NCBI GenBank assembly: GCA_933228895.1
Contig: OW121848.1
Span: 94,197,470 to 94,261,469 of the forward strand
Reading direction: 5' to 3'
DNA length: 64,000 nt
From: Platycnemis pennipes
Lineage: Eukaryota; Arthropoda; Insecta; Odonata; Platycnemididae
Positions 38,695 to 50,960 of this stretch are shown here, in pieces; the first letter of the stretch is position 1, and the number at the start of each line of letters is the position of its first letter. Position numbers and translations under genes: made by a program. The notes under the pieces are model-generated. The model saw nothing but the letters and a program-made list of their open reading frames with translations, ran no database searches and had not been told where the DNA came from.

Positions 38695-40686
38695 TCATCA
38701 TCAAGGGTCAACAATCCTAGGATTGGTTTGACGCAGCCCTCCACTCGATTCTTCTATCGGCCAACCTCTTCATACCAACGTAGTTCCTCTCTTTCAAGTC
38801 CTTTACGACCTGCTCCATGTAACTCATACAAGGCCTGCCTCTTCCATTTTTACCATTCACTTTTACCTCGACGATTGTCTTCATCAGGCCATTGTGTCTT
38901 AAGATATGGCCGATTAGGTTGTCCCATCTTCTTTTTATAGTTTTCAGCAGACTTCTCTTTTCTCCCACTCTTCTTAGGACTTCTTCATTCGTCGCTCGGT
39001 CGATCCATTTTATCTCCATATTCTTCGATAGCACCATATTTCGAATTGTCCTACCCTTTTCTTCTCCCCTGCTGTCATCGTCCATGCCTCACTGCCGTAA
39101 AGGAACATGCTCCAGGTATACGTTTTCATGAATTGCTTCCTTGCTTCCAAGCTTATATTTTCAGCTGTAAGTAGATTCTTCTTTTGACAGAATTGCTCTC
39201 TTTGCCTGGGCTATTCTACTCACTATTTCTTTCTTGCTTCGTCCATCGTTGGTTACTCTGCTTCCCAGGTAACAGAACTCTTTCATCTCTTCCAGTTTCT
39301 GTTTTCCTAGTTTAACGTTGGTTTTGGCCTCTTCTCTTTTGCTGCACACCAATATCTTACTTTTATACTTATTGATCTTCAGCTGATGTCTGGCCATTGT
39401 CCTTTCCATGGTTGTTAGCATCTTATTCAGCTCCTTCTCTGTCTCTGCTATGAGAGCTATGTCATCAGCGAATTGTAGCATGCTGATTGTTTCTCCGTGG
39501 ATGTTCACTCCAGAACACTTCTCTTTGACTTCATTGGTGGCTCTCTCAATGTAACCTTAAAATTACCTCAACATTAAAAATTACGGGAGAAAGTGCACAG
39601 CCTTGTCTCACTCCTTTCCTTATTCTTGCTTCTTCACAGCTGGGTCCAGATTTAATCACAGATACTTGGTTTTTATACAAACTGTGGATAATTCTTCGAT
39701 CATTGTAGGAAACTCCAATTCCTTTCAGAATATCAAGCATTGAATTCCAATCCACGTTGTCAAAAGCCTTCTCTTGTATCCACAAATGCAATGAAGGTCG
39801 GTTTGTTCATCTCCATTCTCTTCTCTATAAGCAGCCTAAGGGCCAATATTGCTACTCTTGTACCCTTCTTTTCCTGAATCCGAATTGATCTTCTTCCAGG
39901 ATCTCCTCTGCTTTTCGTTCTATTCTTCTGTAGATGATCCTGGTCAGTATCCTCGATGCATGTGTCGTCAGGCTTATAGTCCTAAAATTTTCGCATTTCT
40001 CTGCTCTCTTGTTTTTGGGAATAGGAACGATGATGTTTTTTTCGAAGTCCCTGGGTATTTCTCCAGTTGAGTACATGTTGCAGATGACCTTATAAAGATG
40101 GGCCAATGTCCTCTCTCCCACATTCATTATCAGTTCTGCGGGTATATCATCAATTCCAGAAGCCTTATTCATCCGAAGGTCCCTTACTGCTGCATCAAAT
40201 TCCGATCTCAATATTGATGCTCCCATATCATCCTTCTCGACTTCGCTTTCCTCTTCAATCACTTTGGTGCTGAGATTGTTCCCGTTGTATAACTCTTCGA
40301 GATTTTCTTTCCATCTCTTCACATTGTCTTCATTTTCAATCAAAAGTTTTCCATTCTTGTCCCTTATAGCATTGCATCTTGCGCTCCGTTCCTTGAAGTG
40401 GTTCCTCACTATCCTATAAGCAGCTTCCACCTTTCCAATGGTAAGGTTGTTTTGTACATCTTCACACAGATTGTTCATCCACATTTCTCTGGCTTTCCTG
40501 GCTTTGCGACTTGCTTCGTTCCTTATTCTTTTGTAGCAAAGCTGCCCTTCTTCAGTTTTTACATTCTTGTTCTTTCTTCTTTCTTTAATCAGCACTAAGA
40601 CTTCTTCTGTGATCCATGGTTTCTTCTTAACAACTTCTTTTGCAGCTTTCTGTAGTCCACATTTAATGTTTTAACAGGAACATTTA
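38695..40686 (-). mobile_element. 5'-truncated RTE-like LINE, copy A
   Basis: Flanked by an 11-bp duplication atatttttcca (38684-38694 and 40687-40697) with a (CAT)n tail on the plus strand. The minus strand encodes, with frameshifts near 39850, 39545 and 39160, an RT: PWITEEVLVLIKERRKN, the NKASGIDDIPAELI block, QFGFRK, KAFDNVDWN, GVRQGCALSPVIFN and FADDIALIAE (near 39460). It ends in the LIGHILRHNG... GRPCMSYMEQ ... RAASNQS tail shared by three other copies here. The endonuclease domain is missing. The clade call RTE-like rests on the tail. Confidence 0.82.
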
Positions 40687-40697
40687 ATATTTTTCCA

Positions 40698-41321
40698 CTG
40701 GTGGGTTTACTGGAAACCCCCATTATGGTATATGATGTCAATAGTTGAAATCGTTTCCCAATCCTAATGAGTGAATGAGCTTTTGTAATTCTGGGAAAGA
40801 GTCTGTTGCATTATAAACCAGGGTATGGAATGGTATTTGTTAGGGTGAAATTCTAGTTAACTAACTAGAATATTGGACTAATGGAACCAAAATGAAATAA
40901 ATATATGAATTCATGCATATGAAAAGCGCTGCTGCAGATCATTAGATTAAAGTTTATCTAAAATACCTTCCAGTAAGTTCATTTCTGTTTTACTGCAAAC
41001 TTTAAGTAACCTAGTTAATGAATCTGGCAACCAGCAGTTAAATTGAAGGTCATGGTTTTTCTGTTTTTTTTATTGGTTATGCGGGGCAATATATGTATTA
41101 TGTTATGTTGATTTAAAACTTTTAGACTCCCACAGTAGAACTAGGTGACATTCTTTAAGATCCTCCCCAATATTACATAACTCTACCAATGAACCCTATT
41201 GTTTTGGGAATGATAAAAAAGTTATTCTATGTGAATTCATAATTTAATCATCACTACTATCATTTAATGACTAATTATTCTTTGTATCATCATTATTATT
41301 AGATCATTAGAATAAATATAC
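40698..41321. other. intergenic, nothing recognised
   Basis: AT-rich spacer between two RTE-like copies. Confidence 0.4.
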
Positions 41322-41328
41322 ATATAAC

Positions 41329-41964
41329 ACATCATCATCGGTCAACAATCCTAGGATTGGTTTGACGCAGCCCTCTACTTGATTCTTCTATTGGCCAACC
41401 TCTTCTTATTGACGTAGCTCCTCCCATTTTACATCCTTCACAACTTGCTCCATATACCTCATACAAGGCCTGCATTTTCCATTCTTCCATTCACTTTTCC
41501 CTCAACGATTGTCTTCATCAGGCCATCGTGTCTTAAAATGTGGCCTATTAAGTCTTCTTTTTAAGGTTTTCTGTAGGCATCTCTTCTCTCCCACTCTTCT
41601 TAAGACTTCTTCGTTTGTCACTCGTTCAATCCATTCTTCATAATTCTTCAGTAGCACCACCCCTCAAATGCTTCCAGCCTGGACTTCTCTGCTGCTGTCA
41701 TTGTCAATGCTTTGCTGTCATGTAGTAGAATGCTCCAGATGTATGTTCTAATGAAATGTTTCCTCACTTCCACACTTGTATTTGCAGCTGTATCTGCAAT
41801 TATACTGACAATTTCTCTTTTACTTCGTCCATCGCTGGTTACTCAGTTTCCCAGGTAACAGAACTCTTCCACCACATCGATATTTTGTTTTCCTAGTTTG
41901 ACATTGGTCCTGGATTCCTTTCTCTTACTGCATACCAATACCTTCATTTTCTTTTTATTGATCT
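41329..41964 (-). mobile_element. 5'-truncated RTE-like LINE, copy B
   Basis: Begins on the plus strand with a cat repeat and ggtcaacaatcctaggattg, the same 3' end as copy A. It covers only the RT C-terminal part, and is more diverged and frame-broken. A 7-bp direct repeat atataac (41322-41328 and 41965-41971) may be its target duplication. Confidence 0.7.
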
Positions 41965-42204
41965 ATATAACCCATAACCTATATTAATCTGCTGATGTAA
42001 TGGAAGGCTTGACCTCCCCCTCCCCGTTGATCAACTGACATCATATTAATGAGTCCAGCCCCTCACCCATTTAGTGGACACAATGTGAGTATGGATGGCC
42101 TGTGACAGTATTGCATGGTTTTTATTGGAGCTACGATGTGGTTGAACAGGCATAAATAGAAGAGCAGAATGGAGAAATTGCATTCTTTGCATATTAGGAG
42201 ATTT

Positions 42205-43070
42205 ATGGAGTTAGGCCCAGAAGAAAATGTTCCTTTAATTGGTCTAAGTTCAACAAATTGTATTCTACAAGTCTTAATCCAGGGTGCTTATTTTATTGAC
42301 AGTGTAATTGATTACCTTATCTATTGATGATAGGCATTGTAATCATGATCATGATGAATTAACATGGTGATTTCTCATTTTATCCATAATGGATATGTTC
42401 CCCAAAGTTGAGCTTTGTACAATTTCTACATAATGAATTTGTTGCTGTTTTTATCTTTAGTCAAAATCTATTCTGATTTGGTGTATTGCATTAGTATCAA
42501 CTGTAGCTTTCTAACTTAGAGGAATTATCTGGAAAAGGTGTGGAAAGTTTAAGGACCAATCTTGAAGGATTGACTAGAGAGGGTCAGAAACTAGGAAATA
42601 CTGGAATACAAGAAAATGGAAGTAATGAAAATGTGTGCAAAAACTGTATCACGACTGGGCTCTTGGTCATCTTGGGAATCTGGGGTGACTGCTGTGTTCT
42701 GTGTCCTTGTTTAAAACATACCTTTCAAGAAGAGCGTGGGGGTGTCTTTAGACTTCTCAAAACTTGACCCAAATGGCTACATAAGGGTTCAATAAAGAAG
42801 ATGCTAAATATATTGTTGACTGGTACTCTTTTTGCAGGTGACAGAGTGATGATGGGGGGGATGAAAAGTGGTGTGAGTGAAGATGGAGACAGGTACATTT
42901 TCAATGTTAATTCATCATGGTCATGATTACAAAGCCCATATCATCAATAGATAAGGTAATTAGTTACACTCCAATAAAATAAGCACCCTGGATTAAGATC
43001 CGTATAGTACTACAATTTGTTGATCTTGGACCATTCAAGCACCACTTTCTTTTTCTGGGCCCAACTCCAT
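42205..43070. repeat. 0.87 kb inverted repeat with about 170-base arms
   Basis: Arms at about 42205-42373 and 42900-43070 are inverted, diverged copies. Shared words include ccagggtgcttattttatt, taccttatctattgatgat and atgatgaattaaca. The spacer of about 525 bases holds an exon-like ORF. No target duplication was identified, so it may be a MITE or a foldback duplication. Confidence 0.7.
42520..42767 (+). CDS. exon-like ORF with nearby poly(A) signal, unknown
   Basis: After an acceptor-like ctttctaacttag the frame reads EELSGKGVESLRTNLEGLTR, then QKLGNTGIQENGSNENVCKN, a hydrophobic ITTGLLVILGIW stretch and CCVLCPC, stopping at TGA 42765-42767. AATAAA lies at 42791-42796. This could be the terminal exon of an unknown plus-strand gene or a captured fragment. 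I do not recognise the protein and no upstream exon was found. Confidence 0.25.
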
Positions 43071-44380
43071 TGAGGTGTAGATAGGTACATTTTCAATGTA
43101 CATGCCTGTCTAGACCTTAATTTAGCCACGAACATGGGTGAATTGGTATTTATAGGTGAGGGAAAGGAATTTCTAATGAAGTAAGACAGTTGGTAGTGGA
43201 ATGGGGAATGGCAGAGTGTAGGTGGAGGTATCATTTATGAGAGAAAGAGATAGAGAGAGTGGCATTTTAAATTCCTCGTTGAATAATCTGAAATTGTTGT
43301 GGGGAAAATTATTTCCCCAATTATTCTTGTGTAGCTGTGTCTTAGATGAGAAGATGCATTGATAGTCTGCCTCCAAGAGAATTGTTTTGATAATTAAAAG
43401 GATATATAGATTTCCTCGACAGATATAGAGATTTCCTCAGACAGTGAAGTTCGTTTTCACTGGTTGAGTGGAGTGGCTTGGTATTATGGTACTTGGTAAA
43501 TTTAAACAGCCATTTTCATGGTACTCGAGTCATGGAATACTTTTTGCAGCTCATTGATTTGTGCATGGTTCTCATTGTTTTTAGGATTTAATTATTATTT
43601 AAAGAGGCTTGAAAAGAGTAAAAGTAAAAGCATGGTAATATCTTCTGGAGAAATTGGTTTGCTATTGTGTTTAACAATTTGACAATGGATGAATTTAATG
43701 TGTGTTGTCTGCTTTTGCAGGAGAGGACTATTAGAGGTTTTAATTAAGAAATTACCCATGTTGTTTTCATTTTAATTTTATTCCATAATATGTTGTCTGT
43801 TAGACTTGCACTGTATCTGTTGCAGGTTCTCATACTTTTTATAGTTCCATCCTCCATCTCATGATACTAGTTTTTTGGTCTATTTATGAGTTCTTTTTAC
43901 GTTTAGTGGAAGCAGAAAATTGATTATATTCACTCAAGGTGCTTGTGAAAGTAACCGGATGTTACCAACAACCCTGCAGTAATCACAAATATTTTTTTCA
44001 AGACCTTGGTTTTGTTGCAAAGCTTTGCTTTTTGTGACAGTGACTCCCTATAATGAGGGCATCAGACAGAAGATGCTACGTCAATTACCTTTTGCTGTCA
44101 GTGGGATGGAACCTATTTAATTTCTGTTGGAGAACCATTGGAGTACCCAAGGAAAGTCACTAGACACTAAACTGGTTCACGCCTTCCCTCTTGGAGTGAG
44201 AGTCATTTTTGCAAAAAATCAAGGAAGGCGTCACAAAAATAAGAAACGGGCTCAGAACCCTGCAAAAGCAAGGAAAAATTCTTAGTTAATGATTTGATTT
44301 CCCTATGCGTATATAAAAGGTTCTTGATTTAATAGGAAGTTATTCGAGTTGTAGATGAATATCCCTCAGTTTAATTCCCT
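43071..44380. other. intergenic, nothing recognised
   Basis: AT-rich DNA without repeats or coding signal that I could support. Confidence 0.4.
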
Positions 44381-44384
44381 CCCC

Positions 44385-45260
44385 CTATGTTCTTACTTGG
44401 CGGTGACGCAGTGGTGCTTCTGATGTTACCGACGCGCACGAATTGTTGTCATCGGTATGAAATGGCCTCTGTGCAATCGGTGGGCGGTAATGGTGCATAC
44501 GTGCCCTCGGCACTGGCAGAGGAGTTCCGCGGGAGGACTCTATCATAGTGCCGCGCCTTTCCCGGCCACTGCGCTCTCCCCCCGACCCCACGCTGCTGCA
44601 CCCGTGAAGACGAAGGGGATATCACGAGGTAGGGAGCAGGTGTACGGGAGCGGTTGCGACCGCGGAAGGGGGAGAAGAGGGTGAGGCTTTTTGGAAACCC
44701 CGCGCAACCCCCTTACTTAGAGCCTAATTAGTCGTTTGACATTTCCGAGACATATCCCATTTATTTCTTGCCTCTGCGGGGAAGGTTTCGGGCGGGCGCG
44801 GCTCGTAGCCTCTCAGCGTTCGTCGACGAGGCCCCTCTTTTACGAAAAGGGTGGGGACGTTCCTTCCCGGGAGGGTACGAGGGTGTAGGGTTCTTCGGTT
44901 TTTACGTGGGAGTAGTCGTCACTTGTGTCCAAGTGTGTGTGTACACATCCATACCCCGTGGGTGGGGATCGAGTGGGAGAGAACCTTGTGACATTCACGC
45001 TCAATCTGGCGTCTACCTCCTCCCCGAAATGTCAGTCCGTCTACGGAGAAGGATTTGAGGGCGGTGGGATGGGGGTTGGCGAGCCTCTTTTCTTTGTGAC
45101 CTTCCCAGTTATCTCGGCTTTAATCCCTTCCTCCCCTCGTCCGATGCTTCCGCTTTCATCGTTACTGCCATGGTTTCTTGTCGCTCTCTTGACCCTCCCG
45201 TCCAAGCATTAGAGGGCATCTCGGAGACGATCCTCGGGTGCGGCACACCGGAAGGGACGG
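44385..45260. promoter_or_regulatory. CpG-rich block, possible promoter or first exon region
   Basis: GC-rich and CpG-rich in sharp contrast to the AT-rich DNA on its left (cggtgacgc, ccgcgggag, cgacgaggcc). Several short ORFs on both strands lack any family signature. It could be an unmethylated promoter region of a gene further right, or merely the first of the GC-rich blocks that follow. Confidence 0.3.
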
Positions 45261-45662
45261 CGAATTTCACGAAAAATACAATGGCAAAATATCTGAGTGT
45301 ACACAATTCATCAACTTGTTCAAGCTGTAGGCATTGGAACGTGCCGGTTTGAAGAAGTTGAAGTCTTTCGAGAAAATGTTTGAATAAAAACTATGCTTAA
45401 AAGAGATTTTGAAGCGTTAGTATTGAAGCTTTGTCGTCCGTCATCGGTTGTTGACATGGAAGCACATGTGCCTCCATGCAAGAAAACACAATGCCGTGTG
45501 TTTTCTTCGATCACAGCGTGTATATCAGTTGATTGGATGTCCATAGTTTATGTTATTCCAGCAGTTCTATTAAGTCTGAAAATTGAATGTGAGGCCTCAA
45601 GAAATGAGAGTGAAATAGTGATTTTTCGAGAGCGCTGAAGAGACAGATGGGGCATGTAAGCG

Positions 45663-45850
45663 TCCCAGACGGCACATTAACCTTGATGTAATATTGTGAC
45701 AACCTTGTTTTGTAACTTGGCAACATTGTAGCAAGGTTAAATTTGCAAGGTGTAACCTTGTGTTAACATTACCGCAAGGTCGCTAATGCATGTTTTCCAA
45801 CCTTGCCGCAAGGTTACGGGCGTAACCTTATTGCAAGGTTGTAGTACAAT
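45663..45850. repeat. AACCTTG-rich transposon end starting CCCAGACGGCAC
   Basis: After the terminus cccagacggcac about ten copies of aaccttg or its complement caaggtt follow within 180 bases. The architecture equals that of 35140-35335 (same terminus, different subterminal word). An opposite end was not found. Confidence 0.55.
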
Positions 45851-47170
45851 GGCGTGGCGAGTTCGCAGTTCAAATCAGTGTAGTGGATCTCAGTCCCGAA
45901 ACGTACTAATATTCATTTGTGAACTTACGTTGTTGTAACATGCTTTCACACAGTAAGTTCCCACCATATCGCGTTGTAACAATTTCGACATCGCAAGACT
46001 TAACATGCAAAAGATGTTTTTCCACTCTTGGTTTAGAATGAGTTGTACTTATTCCTTCCTTGATCATATTCACTTGTTTCTTCTCGTGTTAACTCAATTT
46101 GTTCTTTCACACAGCCAAGAAAATGAAATGGTGCAAGTAGGAAATAAATTTACACATCAATGTGGTTAAGATTGACTAATATGGACGATTGTCGACAAGT
46201 ATATGAACCTCTTGTTATAAACGATGCTATTCTCCCCCGTGTCCTGCCTAAATTACGGAAGATTGCCAACCTAACGAATCTATCGTTTGACTACGCACGT
46301 GTGCAACTCTGAGTTACAAATCTGAGGGTGAGAGACTTTATATACCTCTCCTTGACGGCACCAACTCACCCGCGAGATCTAATTTCAATAGAATATACTA
46401 CGGAGATTTCCCTCCTTATAATATTAATCGGAAATAATTTCAGGGATAAAAATAAGCTTGACCGGTAGGAATAAACATATTTAATATTCTTTCAATGCCG
46501 AGAGAGATAAATAAGAGTTTTCTCTGAATAAGTAGCTGTTGCTGACAACATACGGGCAGAGTTACAAAAAGGTGACTTTTAATGGTATTCCCCAGAGGTT
46601 TGTTTTTCTCCAGCGATTATTTCCCATCAACAGAGATCCCGTTAGATGGAACATCACTCAAGAATGACCAAAGAACTCATGTACGTGAGGAATATGAACA
46701 GCTAATTTTTTTAACGTGCATTTTCTCGCCATCTTAGGCCCTGACGCGCATGCGCAAAAGAGAGCTTGCGGAAACAACCTTGCCATTGCCTTAATTTAAC
46801 ATTTCCATTGTGAACTTATTCTTTCAATGTTTTTGCGACATTGTAGCCAGCTTATGTGTGGGGTTATTCTTCTCCTTTCCACTCGAGGACCAAAGTGTGT
46901 GTGTGTATTTATATAACATATGTGTTATAGAAGTATAGACGGCGTTAAGTGTAGTTTTAAAAAATCATGGGGTCAGCTGCAGAGATTTGTTGGTCGTCCC
47001 TGCGCATGCTCCACGAAGTAAGCTATTTTCTCTGTTTCCATGCCCTATCTGTAAATCTCTACTTCCACCCGGGGAATCTTTCAGGAGAACACCTTTCAGG
47101 AGTTCGGCTACCATATTTGTAAATGTTTTGGAAAGGTCCTATTTCAAATGTAGGGGAAATTATTTGGAAC
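45851..47170. other. intergenic, nothing recognised
   Basis: No gene. A short gtgtgtgtgtgt run lies near 46893. Confidence 0.4.
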
Positions 47171-47177
47171 TGGGATA

Positions 47178-47410
47178 GGGTTGGCGGGTTGGTTATAGTA
47201 TTGGCCTTCCATCCCGAGGGCCCTGGTTCAAATCCCGGCTCTGGCTAGGATTTTTCATTAGTATGCCGATCCCTACTTAAGTGCTGTGCAGAGAACACTT
47301 GTAATTCAGTAATTCGTCCCTCGACTGGGACATTATACCGTAGAACATATGGCTCCTTTCGTTAAGGGTAGAGTAAAACCGACGTGGTGTTTCTCTCCGT
47401 CTTCAATTAC
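47178..47410 (+). mobile_element. tRNA-derived SINE
   Basis: The head has a tRNA-like A-box region (ggttggttatagta) and a B box GGTTCAAATCC (47225-47235) followed by ccggctctgg. The body contains ccgatccctact and a gtgtttctctcc motif shared with other SINE copies in this window. Confidence 0.6.
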
Positions 47411-47984
47411 CCGTCAAATACCCTAACCCATCGCCCTTGCATCCTAAATGATGCAAATAACCTTAGCTGTCGGTTGCCTCCCCAAAGTAACCAATTATCC
47501 ATGCTTTGGAATGTCATTGCGGAACGATACCTGTTGTCCACCTTACTTCTTATTAAACTTTCCGCAGAAAACCTGTTTTTCAGCTGAAAGGCCCTGGGTT
47601 AAAATGTCATGTCGGCCATCTGATTTAATTCCGTTACTGTTTATGTCGTGACCCTTGACTGCATTTATTTCAGTAAATTTTATTCCTGATCCCGCTTGGA
47701 TTATGCATACACGCTAGTAGAATGGTTAGACAATGGATGTTTTCCGGGCGAACTATAGCAGTGAATTTTTATCATGATTTCCAGGTTGATAACTACCAAT
47801 CCGTGGGATTCCTGAGAAGAATTCATAAGTGGAATGGTTTTCTTCTAAATGGAGAAAAAAAAAGTGTAGGTACCCCGAATCATTTAAAACTGTTCGCCCG
47901 GACCGTACCTACATAGTTAAAAACGGGACCGATCGAATCAGAACGATTACTTTGAGCGTCGCCAATGCCCCAACATCATTGCTA

Positions 47985-48115
47985 TCATCATTGATACTCA
48001 GATCTAAGATTGGTTTGACACAGCTCTCCTTTCGGTTCTTGTATCAGCTAAACTCTTCTCTGATTTATTTCTTTTGTGATCTCAATATCTATGTCAGTGT
48101 GATCTACGTTCATCT
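47985..48115 (-). mobile_element. decayed RTE-like LINE 3' end
   Basis: The plus strand reads atcatcattg... ctaagattggtttgacacag, the diverged 3' end of the RTE-like family, followed by ttcttgtatcagctaa. Very short. Confidence 0.5.
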
Positions 48116-48154
48116 CATTAAAGGTTTTGCTTCGCACTTTTTTCATTCACTTCC

Positions 48155-48222
48155 CCTCGATGTACCCCTGCCTCACACCCTCGTGGTGGCTCGCAGGGTA
48201 TTACGTAGATGTAGATGTAGGT
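48155..48222 (+). mobile_element. CR1-like LINE 3' stub with GTAGAT tail
   Basis: cccctgcctcacaccc, then tggctcgcagggtattacgt and an (agatgt)n tail. The same 3' end closes the copy at 51960-52418. Confidence 0.6.
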
Positions 48223-48244
48223 CTTCACAAGACCTCTACCCATG

Positions 48245-48500
48245 CCTCTAGGAAGTGGCAGAAGTCTTCGTTTCGGGGTTTTCATATGTAGGAGAATGGA
48301 GGAAGGTTGGAGAGAAAAATCCGGCGTCGACATTCGCCTACACTACTCAAGACGCTAAGGGCCTTAGGTTTGAACTCGTGTCCGGACACTACACCTGAAT
48401 TCATTTCCAGCACACGAGTAGGGATCGGGATTCCAATAAAAATATTGCCTCCGCCGAGATTCGAAAACGGGCCCTCAGGATGGAAGGTGAATGCTTGACT
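48245..48500 (-). mobile_element. tRNA-derived SINE, minus orientation
   Basis: On the minus strand a tRNA-like B-box variant (gttttcgaatctcgg) near 48465 is followed by aatcccgatccctactcgtg and, further on, the gccggatttttctctccaac motif of the family. Confidence 0.6.
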
Positions 48501-48829
48501 CAATTTTTGGTAATATTTTATTAGCATTTGATAATCTTTGTGGTTGGCATAGAAAATTTTGGTTTATATGTTTGAATTTGTGAGAAAATTTCGTACCAAG
48601 AAGGTAAATTATCAATACACAAGAAGCAAATATCATGCATATTTCCCATTTTAGATACGCACGGCATTTATTCTGCATATTCTGCACGAAGGAGACGGCT
48701 CTCCTTGTACGTAGTGACTTGAGGGGTCCCTGCATAAGCTCTCTCCGACTGCGAGGGTGGTGTTGATTATTTGGACGGGTACAGCATTCGATTTCGTCCC
48801 CTGTCTCGGCGTCGTGAGACCAGCTCATC

Positions 48830-49040
48830 CCGCATCGTAGTGGACTTAATTTTCATCTCCCCTCCACGCTCCTTTTTTTGTTTTGAGGGGACGGCTGTCG
48901 CTCCTTATTTGCTCGCCTCCCTCTCTGACGCCCTCATTATCTCGTTCTCTTCCCGTCGGTCCTACCCCCACACCACCTCACCTCGCCTCGCTACCCTTAA
49001 AAATCCTCCCTCCCTCATCGTGGTCCCCTATGAGTAGGGG
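48830..49040. repeat. pyrimidine-rich GC block
   Basis: Runs of ccctcc/cctcgcctcgc on the plus strand. The end (ctcgctacccttaaa) resembles a segment of the block at 53040-53250. ORFs through it are compositional. Confidence 0.5.
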
Positions 49041-49469
49041 GCGCTGATTGCGTTCCTTGCGTGCAGAACCGGAGGTTGAACCGGAACGTTGCGTCAACTT
49101 GAAGGATTGAACCTACGGCGCTAGTCCAGAGGACGAGTATGCTTAGAGTAGGTCGTGAAAGTTGTAAAAGGTAAAAATTATACGTGTAAGAGGCTCTTTC
49201 TACTCCTTCGGGCGTAACTTTGTGGAAGTCGGTTGTAATGCAAATGAAACTTTTTGGACTTTTCCACCGGTACGTTTTTAATAAAACCCAGTCATGGTAG
49301 TCAATGTAACTTAAGATTATACACTGTTCATGCGATTGCCTAACGAGAGATAAGTTAATAAAACAGACTATTAGTCAGACTATCACTTCCGATCTTAATT
49401 GCATTAATTCTTGGTGTCAAGTCTGGGGTCTAGTACTGCATCTAAAATAATGCTCTGAAATTTCAGGCA

Positions 49470-50075
49470 GAGAGTGTTTAAATGGCCTCAAAATTATAAT
49501 GTTTACGGAGTAGACACATGTGTGGCAAGAGAAGTTAAATATCATGACATTACTCTTACTTCATCTCTATCATGGGAGAATTATATTCGAAATTTTTGTG
49601 GCACAGCGCTGAATATTTATCAAACAAAACGTGGGAAAGTGTTCAAATGGAAAAGTAAAATAAAAATGTTTCGCACTTGTAAGACCTCACCTACAGTTTT
49701 TATCAAGCTTGTGGTATCCAGTGAACTAGTACTTAATTCGAGGACTGAATAATATGCAAAGGAAAGCAGTGCGTTTTGCAACAAACTGCTATTAACGTAC
49801 AGAAAATGTCACTCGGCTATTGGAAGAGCTTGGTTGGAAAACCCTGGAGACTATAAAGGTTGTTCGCAAGATTAAAGTTACTTGATAAATGCAAATCGCG
49901 CGAATTCGAATATGACACTGAAAATATATTTCTACCCCTCACACTACACATGCAGATCAGACAGAATCCTATAATTCGACAGATCCGACGAATTAAGATA
50001 AATCAACTGTCGGACAGAGCGATGTACAAGAATTCGTTTTTCACAGTCATAATACGACTGAAATTCAAATGAAGT
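49470..50075 (+). mobile_element. decayed CR1-like LINE fragment
   Basis: The plus strand shows VKYHDITLTSSLSWENYIRN, then in other frames MQRKAVRFATNCY, ENVTRLLEELGWKTLET and LKLLDKCKSREFEYDTENIF. These are consecutive pieces of a CR1/L2-type RT C-terminus, separated by stops and frameshifts. Confidence 0.7.
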
Positions 50076-50470
50076 GTAATTATTTCAAACATATTAACAC
50101 CATGCTAAATTATTAATCAACAAAGTTTGTTTCCTGGTTAAAATTCAACTTCACGTCGTGTGACTCATCACCCTCTGCCACGCGACCGCGAGCCGTTGGG
50201 TAAAATGTAGATAAACATTGGCGTGTCATTTCCAAGGGATCTTGTGAGTATAACCTCTCGAGAACAGTTGAAAATGACGTACCGTCGTCGGGTTTATTAA
50301 AAACTCATCAGTGGAAAATAATAAAAGTTTTATTCATGCTATGGAGAGGTTACTCGTTAGAACTAGCGAGAGGAGAGCTGCGTAATTCCAATTTTAGCAT
50401 TGATCACAAGTGAGTATGAGATAAGGGAGATATGAGATTTTTAAATTTACATCTTACGTGACACGAAAAT
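50076..50470. other. intergenic, nothing recognised
   Basis: AT-rich DNA, no feature supported. Confidence 0.35.
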
Positions 50471-50474
50471 GAAA

Positions 50475-50960
50475 TTGACACCTCAATAAGGGAGTGAGAG
50501 GGAAAGAAAGAAGGGATGAGGAGAGAGACCTCAGCAGCGGGAAAGGTGAAAGAATGTGGATGAAGGGGAGAGAAGTGGACGGCAATGGAAGTGCGTAGTG
50601 AGACGGACGGGAGAGAAATAGGGAAGCGGGGAAAGGAAAGCTTTGGGAGGGGATCCAGGGTGAGAGAAGGGTGGTGCTGTGCCGACTTTGGACCGACGGA
50701 AGGGATGGTGGATCGTGGTCCAGGAGTGTGTGCCATCTCCCCCGTACCATGGAATGCGGGCTGGGCATGGCATCGGAACTCGCTGGACGGACAACCGTGG
50801 GGCCCTCCGACGGACTGTGCAAATACCTTTCCCGAAACCATGACGACATCAAACCGGTTGGTTTGGGCATCTAAAACTCTCTTAAAAGGGTTGCGAGAAG
50901 CATTGAATGTGACGTCAAGTGCGTCGCCATATGTGAATTAGGTGCCTCGGAGTTGCACCC
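50475..50960. repeat. purine-rich GC block
   Basis: The plus strand is dominated by gggaaag/gagagag words to about 50720 and becomes mixed GC-rich after that. Overlapping ORFs on both strands lack signatures and are best read as compositional. Confidence 0.45.

Noticed and set aside
44385..45638. Protein-coding gene in the CpG-rich block
   Set aside because: Only short ORFs on both strands without motifs or a supported exon chain.
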